From the NCBI GenBank assembly GCA_007123775.1, contig SLGK01000088.1:20286-84285 (forward strand): a DNA stretch of 64,000 nt, written 5' to 3'. The translations under genes and the position numbers were made by a program. Numbering within the stretch: position 1 is the first letter of the stretch; each line of letters begins with the position of its first letter. The notes beneath the pieces were generated by a model. The model saw only the letters and a program-made list of their open reading frames with translations. It was not told where the DNA came from and did no database searches. Positions 17,187 to 24,851 of the stretch are shown here, one piece after another. Origin of the DNA: Anaerolineae bacterium. Its GTDB lineage: Bacteria > Chloroflexota > Anaerolineae > Promineifilales > Promineifilaceae.

Positions 17187-17204
17187 TTGTGTAATCTTTC
17201 ACAA
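17187..17204 (-). promoter_or_regulatory. Possible CRP/FNR-like operator upstream of crtB
   Basis: The 18-base near-palindrome TTGTGAAAGATTACACAA (minus strand) has TGTGA and ACACA half sites six bases apart, as for CRP-type regulators. It lies about 45 bases before the crtB start. Only one site is seen and no regulator is nearby, so this is a weak call. Confidence 0.3.
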
Positions 17205-17302
17205 ACCTGCAATGCTATACGTTGACCGGCAATTTTAGTTGTGAAACGGCGCCAACCTGATCAGGCTCAAGTTGGCAGGCATCGCCGAAAAGCCAGCGAT
17301 AT

Positions 17303-17688
17303 CTAAGCGCTGATCGCAATCAGGATTGCGGTCAGCAGCATGACTACGTTTACCGGGGCCCAGAGCAGCCTCTCCCCTCGACTCGGCGTGGTCAGATTGG
17401 CAATGGAGCCTAACACAAAGAAACCGGCCACAAACCAGATGGCGACGCGGCTAAACGAGTGAAACTTTCCAGCGCCAGACCCGACCGCGCCAGCGCAACG
17501 GCCGCAAAAAGCAGCAATATCAACAGTTGGGCCAGCGCGGCCAGGCGCATCTTGGGCGGCAATTTGCCGCGAAAGCGGCCGCCGACGGTGTATTCGCCCC
17601 AGGGCGCTCCGAGCGCCAGGGCCAGTTGAAAGAGGATAACAACGGCCGTTAAAGCAAGAAAGATGGTCGCAGGGATGTTCATAAACAT
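17303..17688 (-). pseudogene. Small membrane protein gene with a frameshift
   Basis: Two overlapping frames make one plausible protein of about 128 residues. The N-terminal part (MNIPATIFLALTAVVILF to LALESFTRLA) reads in one frame and the C-terminal part (SRVAIWFVAGFFVLGSIANL to the end) in another; the switch falls near 17455-17465. The joined product has four hydrophobic segments and the TPSRGERLLWAPV element common in small integral membrane proteins of this type. Either a real frameshift or a sequencing error at one base explains it. Function unknown. Confidence 0.6.
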
Positions 17689-17698
17689 CCTTCAAGAA

Positions 17699-17977
17699 CT
17701 ACTCTTTCTTGGGGCCGATCTGCATCTGAACCCCTTTGTTGCCGCCCAGGGACATTGAAAGCCCCAAGACAAAGCCGAAGTTGTACCATTTGCCATTGTT
17801 ATGGGTCTCGTACACGCCGATGTCTTCCTTAAACAGCGACAGCAAAAAGGCAATCGGCGCAATCAGGCCATGCCACATTCCGCGCCAGAACCCGGAGATT
17901 TCGCCCTTTTCGTTGGCTGTATTTTCCAGCGCATTCTTGCCGGCGACGGTAAATTTTTCCTTCATCTTTTCTGTCAT
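17699..17977 (-). CDS. Conserved small membrane-associated protein
   Basis: A 92-residue protein with a charged N-terminus, then WRGMWHGLIAPIAFLLSLF as a single hydrophobic segment, then EDIGVYETHNNGKWYNFGFVLGLSMSLGG. I recognise this as a recurrent hypothetical family but know no function. ATG 17977 has GAGAGG upstream. It lies in a run of small membrane proteins behind the carotenoid genes on the same strand. Confidence 0.65.
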   Translation of the reverse strand: MTEKMKEKFTVAGKNALENTANEKGEISGFWRGMWHGLIAPIAFLLSLFKEDIGVYETHNNGKWYNFGFVLGLSMSLGGNKGVQMQIGPKKE

Positions 17978-18061
17978 CAAACACCTCTCATTGGGTTATA
18001 TGTTCTATCCTGGCGTCATGACGACGGCCGTTAATCAATACGCGCCGCTTCAGGGATAGTT

Positions 18062-18448
18062 TCACAACCAATAGCCGCTAACAAACAGAATTCCCAGGTT
18101 AATGAGCAGACCTACTCCACCTTGGTCGGGCAGTTCGCGGAATTTGCCGTCCCAGAGCAGCAGGTAAATCAACACGGAAAACCCGGCCGCACCCAAAGTC
18201 ACGGCTCGCGCCCACCCCGCTCCAAAGAAAAGGCCCAGCCCGGCGGCCAGGAATGCGAACGCCGCCATTGTCAGGGAAACGGCCGTTAGCCAGCGGACAG
18301 CCGGGTCGCCCAGCAGCCGCGAGAACAGCCATGAACCATCCGGCCAGACCAGACCGGGGCGCAGTTCAAAGAAGCGCAGCGCCTGTCCCACGTAAAGCAG
18401 ATGCACCAGTGCGTGCAGGATGAGAAAGATACCGAAGACAATGGTCAC
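18062..18448 (-). CDS. Four-helix membrane protein of unknown function
   Basis: A 128-residue protein with four hydrophobic helices (starting VFGIFLILHALVHLLYVG and ending LINLGILFVSGYWL). No domain recognised. It starts with GTG that overlaps the stop of the methyltransferase gene upstream, so the two are coupled and probably act together. Confidence 0.65.
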   Translation of the reverse strand: MTIVFGIFLILHALVHLLYVGQALRFFELRPGLVWPDGSWLFSRLLGDPAVRWLTAVSLTMAAFAFLAAGLGLFFGAGWARAVTLGAAGFSVLIYLLLWDGKFRELPDQGGVGLLINLGILFVSGYWL

Positions 18449-19602
18449 GAGAGAAACTCCTTACCGTTTCTGGCGACGCCCGAAAGCGCAGACAAGATCG
18501 GCAGGCCCAGGTCGAAAACGAGAAACAACAGGCCGCCAACCGAAAGCATAGCCGCCCCAAAGAAATGTCCTAGCAGCCAACTGCCCGGCAGCCAGAGCGC
18601 CATCACGACCAGCGGCCAGGGCCAGAGCGCGGCCAGGAATGGCAGGCGGGGACGCGCAGACGAACGTCCCAGGCCGCGACTGGCGATGGCCGCAATCAGC
18701 CCGATGAAAACCGGCACGAAGCCGCCGCCGACCAGCAGCGCCAACAGGGAGAGCATTCCCAGGACAAGCCCGCCGCGCTTGCGCCCTACAAAAGCCGTCG
18801 CCCAAATGGCTATCACTAACCCGACCAACACGGCCGTTACCCCTGTCACAAACAGGTTGGGAATCAGCGTCATGGCCGGAAAGCAGGCGTGCCAGACCGC
18901 CTCCGGCTGGCAGGGCGGCCCGATGGCGCTGAACATCAGGCCATTGGGAACGCGGCTGCCCTGCAAAATCGCAAAAATACCGTGCTGGATGGCTATCAGT
19001 CCGGCGTAGACGCCGAGGAAGGCCGTCGTAATGCGCAAAGCACAATTCCCTGGAAGGCGTGGTAGCAGCATGCCAACCCGTTCCCGATAAGCGGCATAGG
19101 TTGCACCAAACAGCTTTTCCAGGATGTACTTTTCCTCAATTAGCGCTTGTGCATAAATCATCCCAACGATGATGGGCGTGGAGGCAAGCGCATACCACGC
19201 GCCCCAGGCCAGGAACCAGCCTAACAGCATGATCAGCCCGGCCGTGTATTGCGGATGTCGTACCCAGGCATACGGGCCGTTCTGCACCAGCTTGTCCACT
19301 TCGGCCAGCGTTGTGGTCGTGCCTTTCCGGCGCAGGTAAATTGCCGGATAGGCCCGCCCCAGCAAGCCCAGGACAAGCAGCGGCAATCCCAGCCCGAATT
19401 GGGTAACTGGGCTGTGGAAGAAGGGCTGCTCGAAAAGAACCAGCGTAAAGGCGAGGAATCCAAGCATGGCCCCGGCCACGACCAGGGCTTTACGGACTGC
19501 TTCACTGCCCAACTTGCCCAACCTGGTCAGGAGAAACGAGAACGCAATAAATGCCAGCGCAGCAGCAGGAAACAGCCACCAGATTGCCGGAAAAGGTATC
19601 AA
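18445..19602 (-). CDS. ICMT/PEMT-like membrane methyltransferase with extra C-terminal membrane domain
   Basis: This 385-residue polytopic protein has an isoprenylcysteine-carboxyl-methyltransferase-like core: NGPYAWVRHPQYTAGLI near residues 108-124 and the EEKYILEKLFGATYAAYRE element near 155-173 are the SAM-binding signature. Residues about 190-385 add a second membrane domain with roughly six helices that I do not recognise, so the protein is about twice the usual length. It starts with TTG overlapping the stop of the glycosyltransferase gene and its own stop overlaps the next gene. The gene trio may modify a lipid or carotenoid (glycosylation plus methylation); that is inference. Confidence 0.7.
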   Translation of the reverse strand: MIPFPAIWWLFPAAALAFIAFSFLLTRLGKLGSEAVRKALVVAGAMLGFLAFTLVLFEQPFFHSPVTQFGLGLPLLVLGLLGRAYPAIYLRRKGTTTTLAEVDKLVQNGPYAWVRHPQYTAGLIMLLGWFLAWGAWYALASTPIIVGMIYAQALIEEKYILEKLFGATYAAYRERVGMLLPRLPGNCALRITTAFLGVYAGLIAIQHGIFAILQGSRVPNGLMFSAIGPPCQPEAVWHACFPAMTLIPNLFVTGVTAVLVGLVIAIWATAFVGRKRGGLVLGMLSLLALLVGGGFVPVFIGLIAAIASRGLGRSSARPRLPFLAALWPWPLVVMALWLPGSWLLGHFFGAAMLSVGGLLFLVFDLGLPILSALSGVARNGKEFLS

Positions 19603-20903
19603 GTCGCAGCCCTCATGTTCGGGTTTGAAGCGCCGAGAAAGTTCACGATTTCCCTGGCAGCAACGGCCGCTCCGTCCACTTTATCCTGGAACGCTTTCAG
19701 GCGCAGCATATTCTGGCGCAGGCTGGCGTCGCTCAACAGGCGCTCCAGGGCGCGGCCCAGCGAGCGGCGGTCGAGGTCCCACTTGGACAGCATCAGCCCC
19801 GCCCCCTGGCGTGTGACCAGCGAGAGGTTGCCCGTCTGTTCCAGGTGCATGGGCACGCCCACCAGCGGCGTCCCGGAATGGACGGCCGTTTGCACCGTCC
19901 CGGCCCCGCCGTGGGTGATGGCGATGTCGGCCAGCGGGTTGACCAGGTGCGCCGGCACGTGCGGGGTCAGCAGGACGCGCCCCGAATCGTTCCCTTCCCG
20001 CCCTGGCAAAACCGTGGTGGTGGCGATAACGGATTGAATCTCCAGGTTCTCGGCAATCTCAATGATGTTCGCCAATACCCGCGGCGAGCCGGAGACGCCC
20101 ATGGCACAGTACAGCTTGGGGCGCGACGTGTCAAAATGGGCGCGAATGGATTCGGGCACATCCCCCGACAGCCGGGCAAAGCACGGGCCGCCGTAGCGAT
20201 AGACTGGCGGCCGGCGGAAAAAATGCGGATGTCTGGGCTGGTAGCTGTGCAATTCGTCGGGTAGGATGCCCAGGATTTCGGGGGCGTCCATCACCAGGGT
20301 CAAGTCGCCGGCCATCAGGTCAAGTGTGCTTTTCCACTGCGGTAGTCCCAGCGATTGCGCCATGCGGTTAAAGGGCGCCAGCCAGATTTTGGCCCGCGGC
20401 AGCCACCAGTTGACCAGCCAGTTCAAGGGCAGATGTCGCGCCGCGCCGAATAGAGACGGCTGAAAGACGCCCATCTTGCGGTCGAAAAAGGGAGCGGTAA
20501 ACGGGCCGGGCTGTTGGACGAGAATGGGAATCCCCGCCAGCAGCGCGGAGAGATACGAGGGCAGGTTCCAGCCAATTAAGACGGCGTCGGCGCGCGCCTG
20601 GCGAAAGGCGTCGGCTTCGGCGGGGACGTAGGCTTGCAGTTCTTCATAGGTGAAGAAGCTGTCCCGGAAGGGGTTGCCCTTGTCGCCCCGGTTAAAAGCC
20701 ATGTAGTCGGCGGCCCGCTGCGGCGACATATGCGGTGCGACGGCCGTAACCTCAAACCCCGCCTCTCGCGCCACATATTCGTACCCGCCGCCATGACTGA
20801 AAAAGAGTACCTCCTGCCCCAATCCGCGCAGGGCCAGGCCTATCTCCACCAGGCGCGAGACTTCGGAGAGATAGTAGAAATGCGGGAAGCAGATGATTTT
20901 CAT
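19599..20903 (-). CDS. GT1-family glycosyltransferase (UGT/MGT type)
   Basis: A 434-residue UDP-glycosyltransferase-like protein. The donor-binding motif is near residues 335-365: ITHGGAGTVQTAVHSGTPLVG, then PMHLEQTGNLSLV. The N-terminal domain starts IICFPHFYYLSEVSR and carries FFSHGGGYEYVAREAGF. Members glycosylate small lipophilic acceptors; CrtX glycosylates carotenoids. Because crtB/crtI lie 2.5 kb downstream on the same strand, a carotenoid or lipid acceptor is plausible but unproven. GGAGG precedes the ATG. Confidence 0.82.
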   Translation of the reverse strand: MKIICFPHFYYLSEVSRLVEIGLALRGLGQEVLFFSHGGGYEYVAREAGFEVTAVAPHMSPQRAADYMAFNRGDKGNPFRDSFFTYEELQAYVPAEADAFRQARADAVLIGWNLPSYLSALLAGIPILVQQPGPFTAPFFDRKMGVFQPSLFGAARHLPLNWLVNWWLPRAKIWLAPFNRMAQSLGLPQWKSTLDLMAGDLTLVMDAPEILGILPDELHSYQPRHPHFFRRPPVYRYGGPCFARLSGDVPESIRAHFDTSRPKLYCAMGVSGSPRVLANIIEIAENLEIQSVIATTTVLPGREGNDSGRVLLTPHVPAHLVNPLADIAITHGGAGTVQTAVHSGTPLVGVPMHLEQTGNLSLVTRQGAGLMLSKWDLDRRSLGRALERLLSDASLRQNMLRLKAFQDKVDGAAVAAREIVNFLGASNPNMRAAT

Positions 20904-20975
20904 AGAGACGCCTCCAAGTCAGGCGAGACCAGCGATACGCGCCGCCGAAACGAAAAAGCCGGCCAGGATAGACAA

Positions 20976-21425
20976 TTATTCCAAACGATACAACTGTCTG
21001 ACCGAAGGCCACAGGGCAAAGCCGAGCAGCGCCAACCCGTTGACGACCATGATGTACTGAATCCCGGCGCTAAAGCCAATCAACGCTGCCTGCGCCGCCA
21101 GCCAGACGAGCAGGAGTAGTCCCAGGGCAAGCGTTCCCATCCAGGCCCAGTAACGGCCGTTCCAGCGGCTAAGCCGATCAGCCCAGGGCCAGCGCGGGCG
21201 GGCCAGCAGACCAAACGCCAGAACGAGCGGAACCACTCCCATCACGAAAAGCAGGAAAAGTCCCGGCAGGACGAAATCCGGCACGGGCAGCAACGGCAGA
21301 GTCGTATCCACGCCCATCGAGGCCCCGGAGGGGTCAAGCAACATGGCACCGCCGCCGTACAGCCCGCCAAGGGCCAGAAAAACCAGCCAAAGCAACAAAA
21401 TCAAGAGGGGAAGAGGTCGTTTCAT
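20976..21425 (-). CDS. Membrane protein of unknown function
   Basis: A 149-residue protein with four hydrophobic helices. The ATG at 21425 follows GGAGAAACC and begins the first helix (PLPLLILLLWLVFLALGGLYGG). No recognised domain. It belongs to the same minus-strand run as the glycosyltransferase. Confidence 0.6.
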   Translation of the reverse strand: MKRPLPLLILLLWLVFLALGGLYGGGAMLLDPSGASMGVDTTLPLLPVPDFVLPGLFLLFVMGVVPLVLAFGLLARPRWPWADRLSRWNGRYWAWMGTLALGLLLLVWLAAQAALIGFSAGIQYIMVVNGLALLGFALWPSVRQLYRLE

Positions 21426-21445
21426 GGTTTCTCCAATAGATAAGA

Positions 21446-21890
21446 TTATCTCGCTAGCAGCGTTAGCAGGGATGGCGCGAGATAACCGTAAAAACGGCAA
21501 CCAGGGTAACGGTCAGCCAGAGCAGGGTGGGAGAATACTGGCTTCTCATACTCAAAACCACATCGGCGCGTACCAGACAACCAACCAGCCGATTCCCGCA
21601 CCGCGATATGGTCAGCGATATCGACAAAAATCGCCTTCACAACAGAACCTATGTCAGTAAGATGATACCGCCATTGAATCCGACTGACCAGGCGGGTCTA
21701 GCCATTATTGAGGGGGTACAAAGCCCAGGCAATCAAGGCAGGCGCGCCCTCAATGGTAATGGCCCGGGTTGCCAGGAAGTGGGGGAAGGAGCGAGTTCAT
21801 CGCCTGGCATGGAACGCTGGACTTCGTCTTTGGTTGCCCCAAGGGTTAACTGATAGGGGCGCGGGATGGGCTGCGGTCCGACGCCCAGTT
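21446..21890 (-). pseudogene. Remnant of an SRPBCC-family gene
   Basis: On the minus strand, pieces of a protein of the type with RSMPGDELAP followed by a TRAITI strand can be traced. EVQRSMPGDELAPSPT reads in one frame; FLATRAITIEGAP continues in another after a shift near 21800. It then jumps to ALIAWALYPLNNG, an in-frame TAG (about 21710), and TRLVSRIQWRYHL plus a long tail to 21446. The middle of the normal domain (the WPWLVQ region) is absent. A frameshift, an internal deletion and a stop show that the gene is dead. Confidence 0.65.
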
Positions 21891-22157
21891 GGGCGACCTT
21901 GTTGCCCCAGATAACTGCTGGCAGGAAAGAGCATGGAGGGCAAACCGGTCATCATGACGCGGCCATTGGTAGATCTGACCAATCCGCTGGCTCAAATCTT
22001 CGTCGGGTGTCATTGGCGCAAAGCCTATCCCCTCGGCTACTGTCTTTTTTGGGGCCAACTGCCGCCGTTCGCTTCTGACCGTCAGGTAAATGACAGTCGC
22101 AAACAAACCTAACAGCCCAAGCAGGAGCAAAGCGGAAATTGTCTGACTCATACTCAA
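21846..22157 (-). CDS. Short membrane protein, possibly truncated
   Basis: A 103-residue frame starting with ATG that overlaps the esterase stop (ATGA). Residues 5-28 are a membrane helix (ISALLLLGLLGLFATVIYL). The middle, with MTPDEDLSQRIGQIYQWPRHDD, looks protein-like, but the last 20 residues run into the SRPBCC remnant in another frame and look like read-out sequence. It may be a once longer protein cut by the same decay. Confidence 0.45.
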   Translation of the reverse strand: MSMSQTISALLLLGLLGLFATVIYLTVRSERRQLAPKKTVAEGIGFAPMTPDEDLSQRIGQIYQWPRHDDRFALHALSCQQLSGATRSPNWASDRSPSRAPIS

Positions 22158-22936
22158 GGTCTATCTCGTTTTATCATCCAGGCCAGCGCCCGCTGGATCA
22201 TGGCGTCCCAATAAGCCCAGGTGTGTTCCCCAGGCCCTTCCTCGTATGTCAGGTCAAAGGGCAAATCGCGCAAAAAGCCGCGGAAGCTCAGGTTGTTCTG
22301 GTAAAGAAAATCTTCTGTGCCGCAGCATTGGTAGAGGCGCGGCTTTGTTGCGGATTGGGCGGCGCGATGGGCCAGCGTGCGCAAATCGCGCTCGCTATCA
22401 GCCACCTGGCGCAGGTCCGCGCCAAAAACGTTGCGCATGCCCGCCAGCCACGCCTCATCCCGGTCCGGCCCATCTTCGGCTACCACGTAGCGAATATCCA
22501 GCGCGCCGGACAGGCTGGCGGCGGCGGCAAAACGTTCCGGGTGGGCCAGCGCCAACTTAAACGCGCCGTAACCGCCCATGGAGAGACCAGCGACGAAGGT
22601 GTCCTCGCGGGCGGGCGAAAGGGGCAAGATGCGCCCCACCAGCGCCGGTAGTTCCGCGCTGACAAAGGTCCAGTAACGGCCGCCGTGCGCCATGTCGGTG
22701 TAAAAGCTGAGGTGTACGTCCGGCATCACGACGGCCAGGTTCAGCCCTTCGACGTAGCGCTCAATGGAAGTCCAGCGCTGCCAGGCGGTGTGGTCGTCAG
22801 AGTGGCCGTGCAGCAGGTAGAGGGTGCGGTAGCGGGGCCGCGCCGTCTCGCCAGAGGGGGGCTGGGGCAGCAAAACGCACAGCCGCGTGGTTAGACCCAA
22901 CACTGCGGAGAAAAAACTGAGTTCATTCAGGATCAT
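22154..22936 (-). CDS. Putative esterase, esterase D/tributyrin-esterase type
   Basis: A 260-residue alpha/beta hydrolase of the esterase D family. LYLLHGHSDDHTAWQRWTSI holds the oxyanion region, AGLSMGGYGAFKLAL the nucleophile Ser near residue 141, and EGPGEHTWAYWDAM the C-terminal His. No signal peptide. Its start overlaps the preceding gene's stop (ATGA). Likely substrates are short-chain or S-formylglutathione-type esters; not decided by sequence. Confidence 0.82.
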   Translation of the reverse strand: MILNELSFFSAVLGLTTRLCVLLPQPPSGETARPRYRTLYLLHGHSDDHTAWQRWTSIERYVEGLNLAVVMPDVHLSFYTDMAHGGRYWTFVSAELPALVGRILPLSPAREDTFVAGLSMGGYGAFKLALAHPERFAAAASLSGALDIRYVVAEDGPDRDEAWLAGMRNVFGADLRQVADSERDLRTLAHRAAQSATKPRLYQCCGTEDFLYQNNLSFRGFLRDLPFDLTYEEGPGEHTWAYWDAMIQRALAWMIKRDRP

Positions 22937-23301
22937 CGTTGCCCCTCAAAATATTGTAAGAAGGGAATGTCCAGCTCCGGCTGCGCGCCGCCAGACTCGG
23001 CGGCGGCGTTGGCGGCCGTCATGACGAAGATACCGGCGGTCAACGTGCAGCAGCCCCTGACCTGGTAGGCACAGGCCAACCAGTGGCAAATCTCGACCAG
23101 GGTGATGAGCCGGCCGGGCGGCGCCTGCCGCATCAGGGCCGCCACCTCGCGCGGATTGACCAACACAACGGGATCGCCAACAGCAACACCCATTTTGCGC
23201 AGGGCGTTGTAGCAGGGAAATCGTTCTTCCAAGGGGATAATCTTGGGCAGGCCGTCCTTGTCGGCCAGTTTCTCCAGCCAGGTTTTCGGTTTGTACGCCA
23301 T
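22933..23301 (-). CDS. MGMT/alkyltransferase-like family protein
   Basis: A 122-residue protein starting YKPKTWLEKLADKDGLPKI, with NPREVAALMRQAPPGRLITLVEICHWLA and GCCTLTAGIFVMTAANAA. This is the pattern of the stand-alone MGMT-family proteins related to alkylguanine DNA methyltransferase, where the last segment carries the C-x-x-T-G-I-F-like element. The classical PCHR active-site motif is missing, so DNA alkyl transfer is doubtful. AAGGAG before the ATG; four-base overlap with the esterase. Confidence 0.55.
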   Translation of the reverse strand: MAYKPKTWLEKLADKDGLPKIIPLEERFPCYNALRKMGVAVGDPVVLVNPREVAALMRQAPPGRLITLVEICHWLACAYQVRGCCTLTAGIFVMTAANAAAESGGAQPELDIPFLQYFEGQR

Positions 23302-23795
23302 TCAACCGCTCCTTGTCGGCCGGGTGTGGCGCTCAATGACCGCGCGGCGCGGCCGCCCACTCTTGCGTCCGGTCGCGGTCATGGCGACAAACTTGAACCT
23401 TCGTCGCTGTTTTTGACGCCAATGGAAACTATGCGCCATTTGCGCGGCCGGGCGAAAGTGACAAACGTCAGCCAGTTATCAGCGGATTATCCAATGATGG
23501 AGCGACACCCCTCTGCCAGCAGCAAAAGAAGCAGCGATTGGAAACCAAACGGCAGGCATGTCTGGCGCAGGGAACGGCCGTTTTTCCAGGTGGGCGACAG
23601 GGTAAGAACGGTCGTAAGTAGGCAGGTCAAGACTGTGAGGCGTTTGGCCCGGCTACGGGAAACGGGCCATTGGGAGTATGAGATGGGCGTGCTGCTCTAT
23701 GCCCTCCTGCTAGACAGCACGGCGCGTCTTTGAGGAGGTAGCCGACCGCCCCGGCATCAAGGGCACGCAAAATGTCGGCGTCACTGTCAGGCAGT
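23302..23795. other. Gene-poor stretch with decayed sequence
   Basis: About 490 bases with no convincing gene. Open frames here lack recognisable domains. Its right end holds a receiver-domain scrap (see the separate entry). Confidence 0.5.
23720..23795 (-). pseudogene. Fragment of a NarL-type response-regulator receiver domain
   Basis: The minus strand just after livM encodes LPDSDADILRALDAGAVGY followed by LLKDAP. This is the alpha4-beta5 region of NarL/LuxR-type receivers, with the conserved Lys. What follows is unrelated and soon stops. No phosphorylation Asp or DNA-binding domain remains. Confidence 0.6.
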
Positions 23796-24845
23796 TTACG
23801 GATCCCCCTTACCTGTCAGCAGCCGGAGAAACCGTTCCCGCCCCCGCTGGATATCCAACTGACGCAGCCGCCAGGTACCAACAATGCCATAAGGAATAAA
23901 CAAAACGAACATGACGTAGACCGTACCGGTAAGCAGGCTGGCTGCCTCACCGATATAACGGCGCAGACCAAAATCAAGCAGGCGGAAGATAAAGGCACCA
24001 ACTATGGCCCCGCTCAGTGTACCGATCCCGCCAATCAGTACAATCAGGAGCGCCGTGACCGTATAGATAAGGCTGGCCGTATTGGGACTGACGATTGGCT
24101 GGTAAATGGTGTGCAGCGTACCGGCTAAGGCGGCCGTGATCGAAGAAAGCAGCAGCGCGGCAAATTTGAAGGTAAACGTATTGTAGCCAAGCATTTTGGC
24201 CCGGTCTTCATTTTCACGAATGGCCGTACATACCCGGCCTGTCGGCGAACTGACGAATCGCTGGTAAAGCAGGTAGAAGAAAATGAGCGTGCCCAATGAT
24301 ATGAAGTATAGCCGCAGCCGCTGCGTAACGGGGCTGATAAAATCAGGCACAACCACGCCCTGCAAGCCTACGTCCGCACCCGTGTACATACCAAATTCGG
24401 CCGACTGAATGACAATGTGAAACACGCTGGCCATGCCTAATGTGACCAGGGCAAAGGTCAGACCCTTGACGCGCGGCAAGACTACGCCAAACAAGATTGC
24501 CTGCGCCAGAGCCGCCAGCAGCACCAGTAACAATGTTTCGCCCAAACCGAGGCCAAAGCTTTTGATGGCGATGCCGCTGGTATAGGCGCCAACGGCAAAG
24601 AACATGCTATGGCCAAAGGACAAAAGGCCCGTCACGCCAAAGATCAGGTCATAGCTGAGGCCAAAGAGGGCTAAGATAAAAATCTCAATGACCAATCCTT
24701 GCAGGAATCTACTCAGGCCGCTCTGGTTGGCCCAGACGGCTGCGGGTGACGCGCCGTCGTACAGCCCGACGACAAAGGGGAATAGAATCAGAACAAGCAG
24801 GGCAAACAGCGACCCTCGATGTTGCTGGAGGAATGACTTTGCCAT
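23796..24845 (-). CDS. livM: Branched-chain amino acid-type ABC permease LivM
   Basis: A 349-residue polytopic permease. GLLSFGHSMFFAVGAYTSG near residues 72-90 and IGGIGTLSGAIVGAFIF near 270 are LivM signatures; about nine helices. It pairs with LivH to make the channel. Ligands of this transporter class range from branched amino acids to urea and aromatic acids; the neighbours (acyl-CoA ligases, thiolase) suggest an organic acid. Last gene of the minus-strand transport set. Confidence 0.9.
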   Translation of the reverse strand: MAKSFLQQHRGSLFALLVLILFPFVVGLYDGASPAAVWANQSGLSRFLQGLVIEIFILALFGLSYDLIFGVTGLLSFGHSMFFAVGAYTSGIAIKSFGLGLGETLLLVLLAALAQAILFGVVLPRVKGLTFALVTLGMASVFHIVIQSAEFGMYTGADVGLQGVVVPDFISPVTQRLRLYFISLGTLIFFYLLYQRFVSSPTGRVCTAIRENEDRAKMLGYNTFTFKFAALLLSSITAALAGTLHTIYQPIVSPNTASLIYTVTALLIVLIGGIGTLSGAIVGAFIFRLLDFGLRRYIGEAASLLTGTVYVMFVLFIPYGIVGTWRLRQLDIQRGRERFLRLLTGKGDP

Positions 24846-24851
24846 ACGAAT

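Noticed and set aside
23083..23733. A 216-codon plus-strand frame over the MGMT-like gene
   Set aside because: The first half is antisense to the conserved minus-strand protein, and the rest has no recognisable domain.
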